64,000 nt of DNA from Rhodocyclaceae bacterium (GTDB taxonomy: Bacteria; Pseudomonadota; Gammaproteobacteria; Burkholderiales; Rhodocyclaceae). The DNA lies in the NCBI GenBank assembly GCA_018261935.1, contig JAGTRP010000006.1, positions 149,704 to 213,703 of the forward strand, read 5' to 3'. Positions 46,943 through 58,712 of this stretch are shown piece after piece; the stretch's first letter is position 1, and the number at the start of each line of letters is the position of its first letter. The position numbers were made by a program, and so were the translations under genes. Under the pieces are notes generated by a model, which searched no databases, was not told the DNA's origin, and saw only the letters and a list, made by a program, of their open reading frames with translations.

Positions 46943-48329
46943 GCGCTGGCTCGTCCTCGAAGCGAACTTCCTGAATGGCGTTTATCGTGGCCTGGAGTGG
47001 CCTCCATCGCCATTTCGCCTGCTGCAGGCCATCGTCGCAGGAAATCGCTCAATCGAAACGCCGGGCGTCGCCTGGTTCGAACGCCAGCCCGCGCCGGATA
47101 TCCTGGCGCCGGCGGAGACACCGACCCTGCGCTATACGATCTATGTGCCCAACAATACCGACCGGCGCAAGACCGACGGCGCGACGACGGGACGCGATAT
47201 AGTGGAGCGACGCGTGTCCGCTCCGGTGCGCTACGTTTTTGGACTTAAGAACGAGGCGGACCAGGAAGAGGCCGCGCAGCTAATTGTCGCCGCCGCTAGC
47301 GTCCATACTCTGGGTTCGGGGCAGGATCAGGCGAGCGTGACCGGCATGCTGACCGGAACATTGCCGACCTGCCAGCCCGGCATCACGCACTTCGTGCCGA
47401 TGGCATCGAATGCCCGGCTACCGCTGCATAACGAAATCGACTGCATTTTGCGGGTGCCAATGCCGGGCTCGCTTGAATCGCTGGAGGCACGCTTCCAGGC
47501 GACCCAGAAGCGGCTCGACAAGGAGAAAGGATGGTTCTCTCCGGTGTTACCGCCTGGCCGCCACGATGTGGTCGCATATCGCCCGGCAGGGCTGGAGGCC
47601 CGTCTGGTCATGATCCCCTTCAAGCTCGTGCGCCCGGGGGCTTCGCCGGCCCTACGCTCCTTCGATGCCCGTAACACGGTCGTTGTCGCGGGACAATTGC
47701 GCGGAGCGGTCATGAAGCTCACCAGCGAGTCGCCCCTCGCTGATTTCGCCGCAGGCTATACCCCCCGGCACGATGCGAACCGGCGCCTGTCCTGGGTGCC
47801 ACTGCCTTCGATCGGCCACGAGTATGCCGACGGCTTGGTGCGGCGAGCGGCACTATTGGGCCCGATGATTTGCCTGGCAGAGATGGCCTCCCTAATCAAT
47901 ATATTGGGGACGGCTCCCCTCGCTCTGGTCGACGAGGAGAGCGGTGAGATTGTCGCCGAAGCCGAGCTGGCCGAGCCTGACGACGGAGTTTTTGCGGCCT
48001 ATCGCGGCGAAAGTCGGACCTGGACGAGCATCACCCCTGTTATCCTGCCGGGCGACCATGCAGCCGAACCGCGCCTGGTTCGCAACCTAGTCCTGAAGGC
48101 GCTGCGCAACTCGGGCATCGACCCAGGTCTGCTAGAAGAGTTTTCTGCGAACCGAGTACCTTTCCTGCGCCAGGCTTATCATGTCGACGAGTACCGGCTG
48201 AAGGCGTGGAAGGCGGGCAAGTTGATCCCATACCACCTGCGCCTGCAGTTCCGGGAGCCCGTCCGCGGCCCAGTGCTTCTCGGCCGGGGGCGTCATTTCG
48301 GCTTGGGACTGTGTTGCGCGAACCCTTAG
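46932..48329 (+). CDS. csb2: Type I-G Cas5-Cas6 fusion (Csb2, GSU0054 family)
   Basis: The 465-residue protein starts with the GSU0054-type Cas5 part (LVLEANFLNGVYRGLEWPPS, PFRLLQAIVAG) and ends with a Cas6-like RAMP part, closing with the glycine-rich LGRGRHFGLGLC. Csb2 processes the repeat RNA and holds the 5' handle. It lies 148 bases before the first repeat. No other cas gene follows. Confidence 0.92.
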   Translation: MLLERWLVLEANFLNGVYRGLEWPPSPFRLLQAIVAGNRSIETPGVAWFERQPAPDILAPAETPTLRYTIYVPNNTDRRKTDGATTGRDIVERRVSAPVRYVFGLKNEADQEEAAQLIVAAASVHTLGSGQDQASVTGMLTGTLPTCQPGITHFVPMASNARLPLHNEIDCILRVPMPGSLESLEARFQATQKRLDKEKGWFSPVLPPGRHDVVAYRPAGLEARLVMIPFKLVRPGASPALRSFDARNTVVVAGQLRGAVMKLTSESPLADFAAGYTPRHDANRRLSWVPLPSIGHEYADGLVRRAALLGPMICLAEMASLINILGTAPLALVDEESGEIVAEAELAEPDDGVFAAYRGESRTWTSITPVILPGDHAAEPRLVRNLVLKALRNSGIDPGLLEEFSANRVPFLRQAYHVDEYRLKAWKAGKLIPYHLRLQFREPVRGPVLLGRGRHFGLGLCCANP

Positions 48330-48477
48330 TGACGGCAAATCGGCGTGGGGTTCGCGTGCCCGAATGGCTCAGCTGTCTTACCGTGCGACGGAATCAATCG
48401 GGCGGAGATTCGGGAATAGCCGGGTTCGCGTTACTGCGGGAAAATTGGGTTCAATATTCAGCAGGTACGATAATAGA
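48330..48477 (+). promoter_or_regulatory. CRISPR leader
   Basis: The 148 bases between csb2 and the first repeat hold a possible promoter: TTGGGT (48445-48450), 18 bases, GATAAT (48469-48474), ending 3 bases before the first repeat. The leader is placed on this side because the repeats are perfect here and degenerate at the other end. No gene is visible in it. Confidence 0.6.
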
Positions 48478-49590
48478 GGTCTTGTCGCCCCGGCTGGGGC
48501 GACCACGTTGCAGCCTGAAGGTAGAGCGGGACAAAGCACTCGCGGAGCGGTCTTGTCGCCCCGGCTGGGGCGACCACGTTGCAGCACCCGCTCGTTGTAG
48601 GCCGGAAGAGAATAGACGAAGGTCTTGTCGCCCCGGCTGGGGCGACCACGTTGCAGCAATCTTCCACCCCGACGAAAGAAACGCTATAGGTGGGTCTTGT
48701 CGCCCCGGCTGGGGCGACCACGTTGCAGCGTCTTGATGTAGGCCTGGGCGCCGGCGCACTTGCGGGTCTTGTCGCCCCGGCTGGGGCGACCACGTTGCAG
48801 CACCATGCGGGCTTTGTCCTGATGGCGGATCAGAAGGGTCTTGTCGCCCCGGCTGGGGCGACCACGTTGCAGCGTGAGTTGAGCCAGTGGAATACGCGCT
48901 GGCTTACGGGTCTTGTCGCCCCGGCTGGGGCGACCACGTTGCAGCCGCCCTGGTTACTGGACAGCCGTTCTCCCCCGCTTGGTCTTGTCGCCCCGGCTGG
49001 GGCGACCACGTTGCAGCTTGATGTGGGCCGGCTGAACCACCTTGGCGCCCTGGTCTTGTCGCCCCGGCTGGGGCGACCACGTTGCAGCATGAACACAGCC
49101 CTGAATATGGGCGTGTCCCAGACCGGTCTTGTCGCCCCGGCTGGGGCGACCACGTTGCAGCATGCCCCCCACCGTCTCGTTCAGCTTGCGGTTGGTCGGT
49201 CTTGTCGCCCCGGCTGGGGCGACCACGTTGCAGCACCAAGCACATGGTCCGCCTGCGTCACCCCACGGCGGTCTTGTCGCCCCGGCTGGGGCGACCACGT
49301 TGCAGCCCATCCACCCAGGCTTCTATCATCTGCCACACGGTGGCCTTATCGCCTCGGCTGGGGCGACCACGTTGCAGCCATTCATTTCCGTCCGCGACGA
49401 CCCGGTAGCAGTGGTCTTATCGCCCCGGCTAGGGCGACCACGTTGCAGCAGCTCCATCATCCGGCCGCTGTTGACCATGGTCTGGTCTTATCGCCCCGGC
49501 TGGGGCGACCACGTTGCAGCTTCATGGCAGGTGGCAGTTTATCCTCGTACAGCCGGTCTTATCGCCCCGGCGGGGGCGACCACGTTGCAG
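48478..49590 (+). CRISPR. Type I-G CRISPR array, 16 repeats and 15 spacers
   Basis: The 36-nt repeat begins GGTCTT, contains the palindrome GTCGCCCCGGCTGGGGCGAC (8-bp stem, loop GGCT) and ends CACGTTGCAG. Repeats start at 48478, 48549, 48621, 48693, 48765, 48837, 48909, 48981, 49052, 49125, 49198, 49270, 49342, 49413, 49484 and 49555. Spacers are 35-37 nt. Repeats 1-12 are identical. Repeats 13-16 share G-to-A at position 7; repeat 13 also has changes at 3 and 13, repeat 14 at 19, repeat 16 at 18. The degenerate end is thus the right-hand, oldest end, and transcription is rightwards. Confidence 0.98.
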
Positions 49591-49876
49591 TAACCGGAAG
49601 CAGACACCAGGCGGCATGTCTCTATAGAGCTTCAGTCGATGCCCGTAGACGCCCCAGGTAAGCTCAGGTGCCGTTCAAGGCCTGCAGGTTGGGATATCCT
49701 GAAAAATGGATTTGGGCGTCCCCCAGGGCCGAGTAGGCCCCCACAATCCTTTTTCACTCCGGAACTCGGGCAGCCCGGATTCCACTCCCATCCCGGCACC
49801 TGCCGTGGTAACCAAGGCCGTCGGCACACTGAATGTTGTCAGCGGCTCGCCGGATGAGGGTATCAATGTCGCTCAT
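49591..49876 (-). pseudogene. Frameshifted 5' remnant of a sirtuin (Sir2-type) gene
   Basis: A start MSDIDTLIRRAADNIQCAD in one frame is followed in a second frame by ALVTTAGAGMGVESGLPEF (the NAD-binding GAGxGVxSGLPxFR motif), in a third by AYSALGDAQIHF, and in a fourth segment by LTWGVYGHRLKLYRD (sirtuin WGFYGHRLxLYR-type motif). Three frameshifts are needed, so the gene is dead. It stops exactly at the last CRISPR repeat; the C-terminal two-thirds of the protein, including the zinc-binding part, is absent. It lies 22 bases after the unknown gene on the same strand. Confidence 0.82.
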
Positions 49877-49898
49877 TTTGAGGCCTCGACTCCTCGTT

Positions 49899-50687
49899 TC
49901 AAATCATGCCAGGAGGCCGCGTGCCTGCAGACGTGACCACCGAAAACTCCCCAAGCGGATTGGTTCTGCTGACCTCGCAAACACGAACATCACCAGCCAA
50001 AGCTTTCTCCACGATGATCTGTGCTGGGAATACGTCTCCCGCCACCGCGTCCTTCAACAGGGCTATAGCCTCTTCAAATCGGCCCAGCTCGCGCAACAAT
50101 TCGCTCTCGGTTATCTGGTTCCGTTTCTCCGACGGCTGGGCTTGTATTAACGCCAGGAGGGCGACCTTGTTCGCCTGCTTTTCCTCGGGGAGCATGGTGA
50201 CCTTTCCTTGGTGGCCCCGGTCCTTGTCGTTGCCCGCCCACCACAGCCGAGTGCGGAGGTACGACTCACGTTCGGGGGTGGTACCCAAGCCTTCGGCTAG
50301 GGCTTGGCGCAAATCGTTAGCCTCGGGACTTTCAATGGCCATAGCCCTTTGCCAAGTCGGCGGTAGAGCGTTCCAGGCATTCAACTTGGACAGCTCGCCA
50401 CCGGGGTCGCCCGCAAGACGGTACATAAGTTGCCGCCACCAGGGCCAGTTGAGAGACCGGGGTCCCGCCGGCAGCACTCCCAGCTCTTTTGCCTCGTCGA
50501 GCCAAAACAGCTTCGCGCATTCGGGGCACCGCCCCAGCTTGTCGACCGTCCCCAGCCTCAACGTGGAGGCGTATCCATCACTCCAGAAGACCGTGCCGAA
50601 GTCGCGCCAGGAAGCCAGTCGCCGCTGCAGCACGGGGTGGCCGCGGTATGGACAGGCCAGCACAGCAGGATTGGCAAGTCGGGTCAT
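49899..50687 (-). CDS. Unrecognised protein with N-terminal zinc-ribbon-like cysteines
   Basis: The 262-residue protein starts MTRLANPAVLACPYRGHPVL. Near residue 54 is CPECAKLFW, so a C-P ... CxxC pattern could bind zinc. The middle is Trp-rich (SLNWPWWRQLMYRL), and the C-terminal half has two helices like a TPR pair (LLRELGRFEEAIALLKDAV). I do not recognise a named family. It is immediately upstream of the dead sirtuin on the same strand and may have been its partner. The reading frame is intact. Confidence 0.6.
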   Translation of the reverse strand: MTRLANPAVLACPYRGHPVLQRRLASWRDFGTVFWSDGYASTLRLGTVDKLGRCPECAKLFWLDEAKELGVLPAGPRSLNWPWWRQLMYRLAGDPGGELSKLNAWNALPPTWQRAMAIESPEANDLRQALAEGLGTTPERESYLRTRLWWAGNDKDRGHQGKVTMLPEEKQANKVALLALIQAQPSEKRNQITESELLRELGRFEEAIALLKDAVAGDVFPAQIIVEKALAGDVRVCEVSRTNPLGEFSVVTSAGTRPPGMI

Positions 50688-50987
50688 GGCGATGACTGTT
50701 GGATGGACGGTAACATCCTACCGCAAGCTGCGTCGGAGAGGGATTACGATACTCGGTTGCAGGCGCCTGCTGCCGACCCAGAACAACCTTTCACACTCTA
50801 AAGAAGCAGACGTTCAACGCTTGCGCTAAGCGGCGCCGGAGCGCAAAGCCAACTTGCCGGCGTAACGTCCCTCTCGAATGATGGGATGGATTCTCCCGTC
50901 CTTTGAGCGCCCAATGGATGCCACCGGTACTCATTGTGATCGGAGTGCATTGACTTGGCCCGCCGCCCCGCTCAGAGCGGTCGCCAC

Positions 50988-51023
50988 GACCATATCGCCC
51001 CGGCGAAGGCGACCACGTTCAAA
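50988..51023 (+). repeat. Solitary degenerate CRISPR repeat
   Basis: The 36-nt segment matches repeat 16 of the array at 28 of 36 positions, in the same orientation, with a central block ATCGCCCCGGCG and GGCGACCACGTT intact. It carries the A at position 7 and the G at position 18 that otherwise occur together only in repeat 16. It is 1.4 kb beyond the array, past the sirtuin remnant and the unknown gene. Confidence 0.85.
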
Positions 51024-51103
51024 ATTTAGCTCAATGGATGAGCCAATGAGCATGACAGCTGTGACTTTGCCCGATAGGGAAATGCCCAATTCTGCTTACA
51101 AAT

Positions 51104-51113
51104 GCCTTACACA
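51104..51113 (+). repeat. Right-end copy of the CCTTACACA motif
   Basis: GCCTTACACA repeats the left-end motif at 38484-38504 in the same orientation, 56 bases inside the right attachment repeat. It is a candidate integrase arm site. Confidence 0.5.
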
Positions 51114-51120
51114 AAGCCCA

Positions 51121-51151
51121 AAAACGACAAAGCCCGGTCAGAAAACCGGGC
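51121..51151 (-). terminator. Current terminator of tRNA-Thr
   Basis: On the minus strand a 7-bp stem (TACCGGGC-equivalent GCCCGGT / ACCGGGC, loop of 6) is followed by TTTGTCGTTTTTGGG. It lies 18 bases after the tRNA 3' end, inside the element, replacing the original terminator at 38270-38300. Confidence 0.65.
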
Positions 51152-51168
51152 CAAGTCTTTGAATCTAT

Positions 51169-51244
<76 letters not shown>

Positions 51245-51300
51245 AGAGCGTAGAATTATATCTTTTGCCACCCCATTCAGGCAACGAGACTTCCTACCCC

Positions 51301-52848
51301 ATGAATCTTCTGCGCGCCCTGGTCACGGTCAGTGGCATGACCCTGCTCTCCCGCATCCTCGGCTTTCTCCGCGACTTCGTCGTTGCCCGCGCCTTCGGGG
51401 CCGGCCTCGCCACCGACGCCTTCTTCGTCGCTTTCAAATTGCCCAACCTGCTGCGCCGGATGTTCGCCGAAGGCGCCTTTTCCCAGGCTTTCGTGCCCAT
51501 CCTCGGCGAATACAAGAACAAACGGGGCGATGAGGTCACCCGCGAACTGGTGGACCATGTAGCCGGCGTCCTGCTGCTGGTACTGTCGGCGGTGACCGCC
51601 ATCGGCATCGCCACGGCACCCCTGCTGGTCTGGATATCGGCTCCGGGTTTCGCAGCCGATGCCAGCAAGTTCGACCTCACCGTCACGCTCACCCGCATCA
51701 CCTTCCCCTACATCCTGTTCATGTCCCTGGTGGCCCTGGCCGGCGGCATCCTCAACACCTGGAGCCGCTTCGCCCTGCCCGCCTTCACGCCGGTGCTGCT
51801 CAACCTTTCCTTCATCGGCATGGCCTTGTTCGCCGCCCCCTATTTCGATCCGCCGGTGCTGGCCCTGGCCTGGGCGGTCTTCATCGGCGGCGTGCTGCAG
51901 CTCGGGCTGCAGTTGCCGGCCCTGAAGAGGATCGCCATGCTGCCGCGCCCCACCCTGGACTGGCGCGCCGCCTGGCGGGATGAGGGGGTGCGCCGCATCC
52001 TCAAGCTCATGGCGCCAGCCCTGATCGGGGTTTCGGTGTCCCAGATTAGCCTGCTCATCAACACCATCTTTGCCTCTTTCCTCAAGAACGGCAGCGTTTC
52101 CTGGCTGTATTACGCCGACCGACTCATGGAATTTCCCTCGGGCATGCTGGGCGTCGCCCTCGGGACCATCCTGCTGCCTTCCCTGTCCAAATACCACGCC
52201 GACAAGAACCACGGCGAATATTCCCGGCTCCTCGACTGGGGGCTGCGCCTCACCCTCCTCCTGGCAGCCCCGGCGGCCCTGGCCCTGGCCCTGCTGGCAG
52301 TTCCCCTCATCGCCACCCTCTTCTTCCATGGCGCTTTCACCGGAGAGGACGTATTCCGCACCCGGGAGGCCCTGGCTGCGTACAGCCTCGGCCTTACCGG
52401 CCTTATCCTGGTCAAGGTATTGGCGCCGGGCTTCTACGCTCGCCAGAATATCCGCACCCCGGTCAAGATCGCGGTGATTTCCCTGGTCGCCACCCAACTC
52501 ATGAACCTCGCCTTCATCGGCTGGCTCCAACATGCCGGGCTGGCCCTTTCCATCGGCCTGGCCGCCTGCCTGAACGCCGCCATGCTTTACCGGGGCCTGC
52601 GCAGCCACGGGATTTTCGTCCCCCAGCCCGGATGGGGCCTCTTCCTCGCCAAGCTGGGGGCGGCCATGGGGCTGATGGGCATCATCCTCTGGTTCGGCAT
52701 CGGGCCGGAAAAGGCTTGGCTCGAATACGGCACGGCCGAGCGCTTGACTCGCCTATTCGCCCTGGTCGGGCTTGGCGCCGCAACCTATTTCGCTACACTC
52801 TGGATTCTTGGCTTCCGCCTCGGGGACTTCAAGCGGCGGGCGGCCTAA
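51301..52848 (+). CDS. murJ: Lipid II flippase MurJ
   Basis: The protein is about 515 residues from ATG 51301 ([20 protein letters not shown]), with about fourteen membrane helices of the MATE/MOP type. Conserved segments are [38 protein letters not shown], and the basic central cavity residues. MurJ moves lipid II across the inner membrane for peptidoglycan synthesis. It starts 56 bases after the tRNA on the other strand. Confidence 0.96.
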   Translation: MNLLRALVTVSGMTLLSRILGFLRDFVVARAFGAGLATDAFFVAFKLPNLLRRMFAEGAFSQAFVPILGEYKNKRGDEVTRELVDHVAGVLLLVLSAVTAIGIATAPLLVWISAPGFAADASKFDLTVTLTRITFPYILFMSLVALAGGILNTWSRFALPAFTPVLLNLSFIGMALFAAPYFDPPVLALAWAVFIGGVLQLGLQLPALKRIAMLPRPTLDWRAAWRDEGVRRILKLMAPALIGVSVSQISLLINTIFASFLKNGSVSWLYYADRLMEFPSGMLGVALGTILLPSLSKYHADKNHGEYSRLLDWGLRLTLLLAAPAALALALLAVPLIATLFFHGAFTGEDVFRTREALAAYSLGLTGLILVKVLAPGFYARQNIRTPVKIAVISLVATQLMNLAFIGWLQHAGLALSIGLAACLNAAMLYRGLRSHGIFVPQPGWGLFLAKLGAAMGLMGIILWFGIGPEKAWLEYGTAERLTRLFALVGLGAATYFATLWILGFRLGDFKRRAA

Positions 52849-52869
52849 AAACAACAGGAGGAGACAAGG

Positions 52870-53499
52870 ATGAAGCTGACCAGCAGCAGTTTTGCCGAAG
52901 GACAAAGACTTCCGGGTGAATTGGCTTTCTGCATTCCCGACCCCGCCCACCATGTTTGCCTGGGCAAGAACCTGAATCCTCAGTTGGCCTGGAGCGAAGC
53001 GCCGGAAGGCACCCAGTCCTTCGCCATCATCTGCCACGACCAGGACGCGCCAAGCCAAGGTGACGACGTGAACCGGGAAGGCAGGACCGTTCCCGCGGCG
53101 CTGCCCCGGGTCGATTTTTTCCACTGGGTGCTGGTGGACCTGCCGGCCGGCCTGCGGGAAATCGAGGCCGGCGAGTTCTCCAGCGAAGTGGCGCCCCGCG
53201 GCAAGCCGGGTTCCCAGGCAGCCCACGGCGCTCGCCAGGGCATCAACAGCTATACCGAGTGGTTCGCCGGCGACAACGACATGCGAGGCGATTATTACGG
53301 CTATGACGGCCCCTGCCCCCCGTGGAACGACGAAATCGCCCACCACTACGTATTCACGCTCTACGCCCTGGACATCGCGAGCGTTTCGGTGAATGGCAAG
53401 CTCACCGGCCCCCTGGTGCGGGACGCCATCCGCGGCCATGTGCTGGCCGAGGCGAAAATCACCGGCATCTACAGCCTGAATCCCGACGTCGCCCCCTGA
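52870..53499 (+). CDS. YbhB/YbcL family (PEBP/RKIP-like) protein
   Basis: The 209-residue protein has the PEBP ligand-pocket motifs: LNPQLAWSEAPEGTQSFAII, CHDQDAP, FFHWVLVDLPAG, and YDGPCPPWNDEIAHHYVF with the conserved PC-P and His. No signal peptide is visible, so it is cytosolic. The bacterial family's function is unclear. It follows murJ by 21 bases. Confidence 0.92.
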   Translation: MKLTSSSFAEGQRLPGELAFCIPDPAHHVCLGKNLNPQLAWSEAPEGTQSFAIICHDQDAPSQGDDVNREGRTVPAALPRVDFFHWVLVDLPAGLREIEAGEFSSEVAPRGKPGSQAAHGARQGINSYTEWFAGDNDMRGDYYGYDGPCPPWNDEIAHHYVFTLYALDIASVSVNGKLTGPLVRDAIRGHVLAEAKITGIYSLNPDVAP

Positions 53500-53561
53500 T
53501 GGCCTGCCGGCCTTCTGCAAAACGAGAAGGACGGCGGAATGTCCTCATATGAGGCACAAAA

Positions 53562-53588
53562 AAACCCCGCCGCTGGCGGGGTTTCTCT
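53562..53588. terminator. Bidirectional terminator between the PEBP gene and hppA
   Basis: AAACCCCGCC-GCT-GGCGGGGTTT is a perfect 10-bp stem with T-rich sequence (TCTCTTTG) on the plus side and an A-run (T-run on the minus strand) on the other. It can end both converging transcripts. Confidence 0.92.
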
Positions 53589-53630
53589 TTGCTGATACCG
53601 TGCCGTCCCAGGCGGAACCGCACGTAGGGA

Positions 53631-55688
<2,058 letters not shown>

Positions 55689-55752
55689 CGACTTCCTCCC
55701 TCTGATTAATGAAACAAAAAAATCGTTTCGTCCACCGGTTCTGCGCCGATTG

Positions 55753-57012
55753 TCAGACTTTGAATTCCCCCAGCTTCTTGGCCACAGACACGTTCTTCAG
55801 GCGAACGTAGTCAGGCAATCCATTCTTGAACGGCGGCGGATCCTCACCCTCAATCAGCGGCTGCAGGTAGGCGCGGCACTGGCCGGTGATATGGAATCCG
55901 TCGGCGGAAATGAAATCGGCCGGCATCTTGCGCTCGACGTTGGCCACGTCCTTCAGCGCCGCCTCGCCGATTTCCCAACGATAGGGAGAATCGGAAAGCC
56001 GCTTGATGGTCGGCATGATGGCGTTCCTGCCGGCCAGCGCCAGCTCCACCGCCTTCTGTCCCAAGGCATAGGCCTGGTCCACGTCGGTCTTGGAAGCGAT
56101 GTGGCGGGCGGCCCGCTGCAGGTAGTCGGCAAGGGCCCAGTGGTACTTGTAGCCCAGGCGATCATTGACGAGCTGAGCGATCACCTGGCCCACGCCACCC
56201 AGCTGGGAATGGCCGAAGGCGTCCTTGCTCCCGGTTTCGGCGATGAGCTTGCCCGAGGCATCGGACAGCCCCTCCGACACGGCGATGGTGCAATAGCCGT
56301 AACGCTCGACGCATTCCTTCACCCGGGCGGTGAAGCGATCGGGATCGAAGGGGACTTCGGGGAAGAGCAGAATGTGAGGCGGATCGCCCTCTTTTTCCGA
56401 AGCCAGCCCGCATGCGGCGGTGATCCAGCCGGCGTGGCGGCCCATCACTTCGAGAACGAAGATCTTGGTGGAGGTACGGGCCATGGAGGCCACGTCGAAC
56501 CCCGCTTCCCGGATGGAAGTGGCGACATACTTGGCCACCGAGCCGAAGCCGGGGCAGCAGTCGGTGATGGGCAGGTCATTATCCACCGTCTTGGGGACGC
56601 CGACGCAGACTACCGGGTAGCCCAGCTTCTCGGAAATCTGGGACACCTTCCAGGCGGTGTCCATGGAATCGTTGCCGCCGTTGTAGAAGAAGTAGCCGAT
56701 GTCGTGGGCATGGAAGACCTCGATCAGGCGCTCGTATTGCGCCTTGTGCTCTTCCAGGCTCTTTAATTTGTAGCGGCAGGAACCGAAAGCGCCCGACGGA
56801 GTGTATCTCAGCCGGGCGATGTCCTCGTCGGTCTCGAGGCTGGTATCGATCAGGTCTTCGGTGAGGGCCCCGATGATGCCATCGCGGCCCGCGAACACTT
56901 TGCCGATTTTGTCAGTATGTCGACGCGCAGTCTGGATTAGGCCACACGCCGTCGAATTGATGACGGCGGTGACACCTCCTGATTGCGCGTAGAAGGCATT
57001 TTTCACCGCCAT
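55753..57012 (-). CDS. pfp: Pyrophosphate-dependent 6-phosphofructokinase
   Basis: The 419-residue phosphofructokinase phosphorylates fructose 6-phosphate with PPi. The active-site GGNDS (near 112) has Asp at the position where ATP enzymes have Gly, and PKTVDND (near 141) carries the PPi-specific Lys. Other blocks are [13 protein letters not shown] and [14 protein letters not shown]. The reversible reaction gives glycolysis and gluconeogenesis from one enzyme and can use PPi from biosynthesis. It lies between adk and hppA. Confidence 0.93.
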   Translation of the reverse strand: MAVKNAFYAQSGGVTAVINSTACGLIQTARRHTDKIGKVFAGRDGIIGALTEDLIDTSLETDEDIARLRYTPSGAFGSCRYKLKSLEEHKAQYERLIEVFHAHDIGYFFYNGGNDSMDTAWKVSQISEKLGYPVVCVGVPKTVDNDLPITDCCPGFGSVAKYVATSIREAGFDVASMARTSTKIFVLEVMGRHAGWITAACGLASEKEGDPPHILLFPEVPFDPDRFTARVKECVERYGYCTIAVSEGLSDASGKLIAETGSKDAFGHSQLGGVGQVIAQLVNDRLGYKYHWALADYLQRAARHIASKTDVDQAYALGQKAVELALAGRNAIMPTIKRLSDSPYRWEIGEAALKDVANVERKMPADFISADGFHITGQCRAYLQPLIEGEDPPPFKNGLPDYVRLKNVSVAKKLGEFKV

Positions 57013-57022
57013 TTCGATCTCC

Positions 57023-57712
<690 letters not shown>

Positions 57713-57756
57713 TTATCGTTTTTATTTTTGCCGGTCAGCGCCGGTTGCGTGAGAAA

Positions 57757-58539
57757 TTACCTGCTATTACCGGCCTGGTCAAACAATTTGCGCATCCGCT
57801 CGGCATCCTCTGGGGTATCCACCCCAGGTACCGGCGCGGCCTCAATCAGAGCTACAGTAATACGATAGCCATGCCATAGGGCCCGCAGCTGTTCCAGGGC
57901 CTCGAACTGCTCGGTCGGCGCCGGCGTCAAGCCGGCATAGGCCTTGAGAAAGCTGGCCCGATAAGCATAGAGGCCGACATGGCGGTAGGCCGGCAGCCCC
58001 GCCGGCAGCGTCCCCCCCCCGGCTTCCCGGGCGAAATGATCCCGGGCATAGGGGATGGGAGCCCTGGAGAAATAGGCGGCGTCCCCGTCGGCCCGGCACA
58101 CCACCTTGACCACATTGGGATTAAAGAATTCGGCGGCCTCCCCGATCGGATGGGCCACCGTGGCGATGGCGGCACCGCTGGCGGCCAGCTGGCGGGCGGT
58201 CAGGATAATGGTCTCGGGCTCGATGAGGGGTTCGTCCCCCTGCACATTCACCACCAGGGTGTCGCCACCCCAGCCACACTTCTCCACCACCTCGGCGAGC
58301 CGGTCGGTGCCGGTGGGATGGTCGCTACGTGTCATCATGGCGGCCACGCCATGGGCCTCCGCCGCATCCCGGACCTCGGGATGATCGGTGGCCACCCAGA
58401 CCTCGTCGGCGCCGGACAACTTTGCCCGTTCCGCCACCCGCACCACCATGGGCTTACCGCCCAGGTCCAGGAGCGGCTTGGCGGGCAGCCGGGTCGAAGC
58501 GTAGCGAGCGGGGATGACGACCTTGAAAGGGGGGGTCAT
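57757..58539 (-). CDS. kdsB: 3-deoxy-manno-octulosonate cytidylyltransferase
   Basis: The 260-residue enzyme makes CMP-Kdo for lipid A inner core. The start [32 protein letters not shown] and HVGLYAYR are the family's nucleotide-binding and sugar motifs. It overlaps the Trm112-like gene by 4 bases, as in the conserved lpxK-ycaR-kdsB cluster. Confidence 0.97.
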   Translation of the reverse strand: MTPPFKVVIPARYASTRLPAKPLLDLGGKPMVVRVAERAKLSGADEVWVATDHPEVRDAAEAHGVAAMMTRSDHPTGTDRLAEVVEKCGWGGDTLVVNVQGDEPLIEPETIILTARQLAASGAAIATVAHPIGEAAEFFNPNVVKVVCRADGDAAYFSRAPIPYARDHFAREAGGGTLPAGLPAYRHVGLYAYRASFLKAYAGLTPAPTEQFEALEQLRALWHGYRITVALIEAAPVPGVDTPEDAERMRKLFDQAGNSR

Positions 58540-58712
58540 TGCGCCGCCGGGTTCAGCTGTCGAGCCTCTTCCTCAAGCATGATGGGGATGTCGTCGCGGA
58601 TGGGATACGCCAGTTTGCAGGGCTTGCAAACCAGTTCCTGTTCCGCCTTGCGGTATTCGAGATTGCCCTTGCAAACGGGGCAGACGAGGATATCAAGAAG
58701 CCTGGCGTCCAC
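58536..58712 (-). CDS. Trm112-like (UPF0434) protein
   Basis: The 58-residue protein has two CxxC pairs ([32 protein letters not shown]). The GTG at 58712 is chosen because it has GGAG 7 bases upstream and gives the typical start; it lies inside the lpxK end by 20 bases. Trm112-type proteins activate methyltransferases, though the bacterial UPF0434 role is unproven. Confidence 0.9.
   Translation of the reverse strand: MDARLLDILVCPVCKGNLEYRKAEQELVCKPCKLAYPIRDDIPIMLEEEARQLNPAAQ

Larger units (their letters stand above)
50688..51168. other. Right-end non-coding region of the element
   Basis: These 481 bases lie between the unknown gene and tRNA-Thr. They contain a solitary degenerate CRISPR repeat (50988-51023), a GCCTTACACA copy of the left-end repeat (51104-51113) and the hairpin that now terminates tRNA-Thr. 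A 94-codon open frame runs through the repeat but looks like no protein. Confidence 0.7.

Noticed and set aside
48690..49661. Open frames through the CRISPR array (several frames and strands)
   Set aside because: The regular repeat of VAPAGATTLQ-like or LSPRLGRPRC-like peptides is only the 36-nt repeat translated; spacers are unrelated.
50878..51162. 94-codon open frame in the right-end region
   Set aside because: It reads through the solitary CRISPR repeat and the tRNA terminator area, lacks a ribosome site and has no protein-like composition.
51277..52608. 443-codon minus-strand open frame opposite murJ
   Set aside because: murJ has a recognised flippase pattern and start; the opposite frame has no family or ribosome site.
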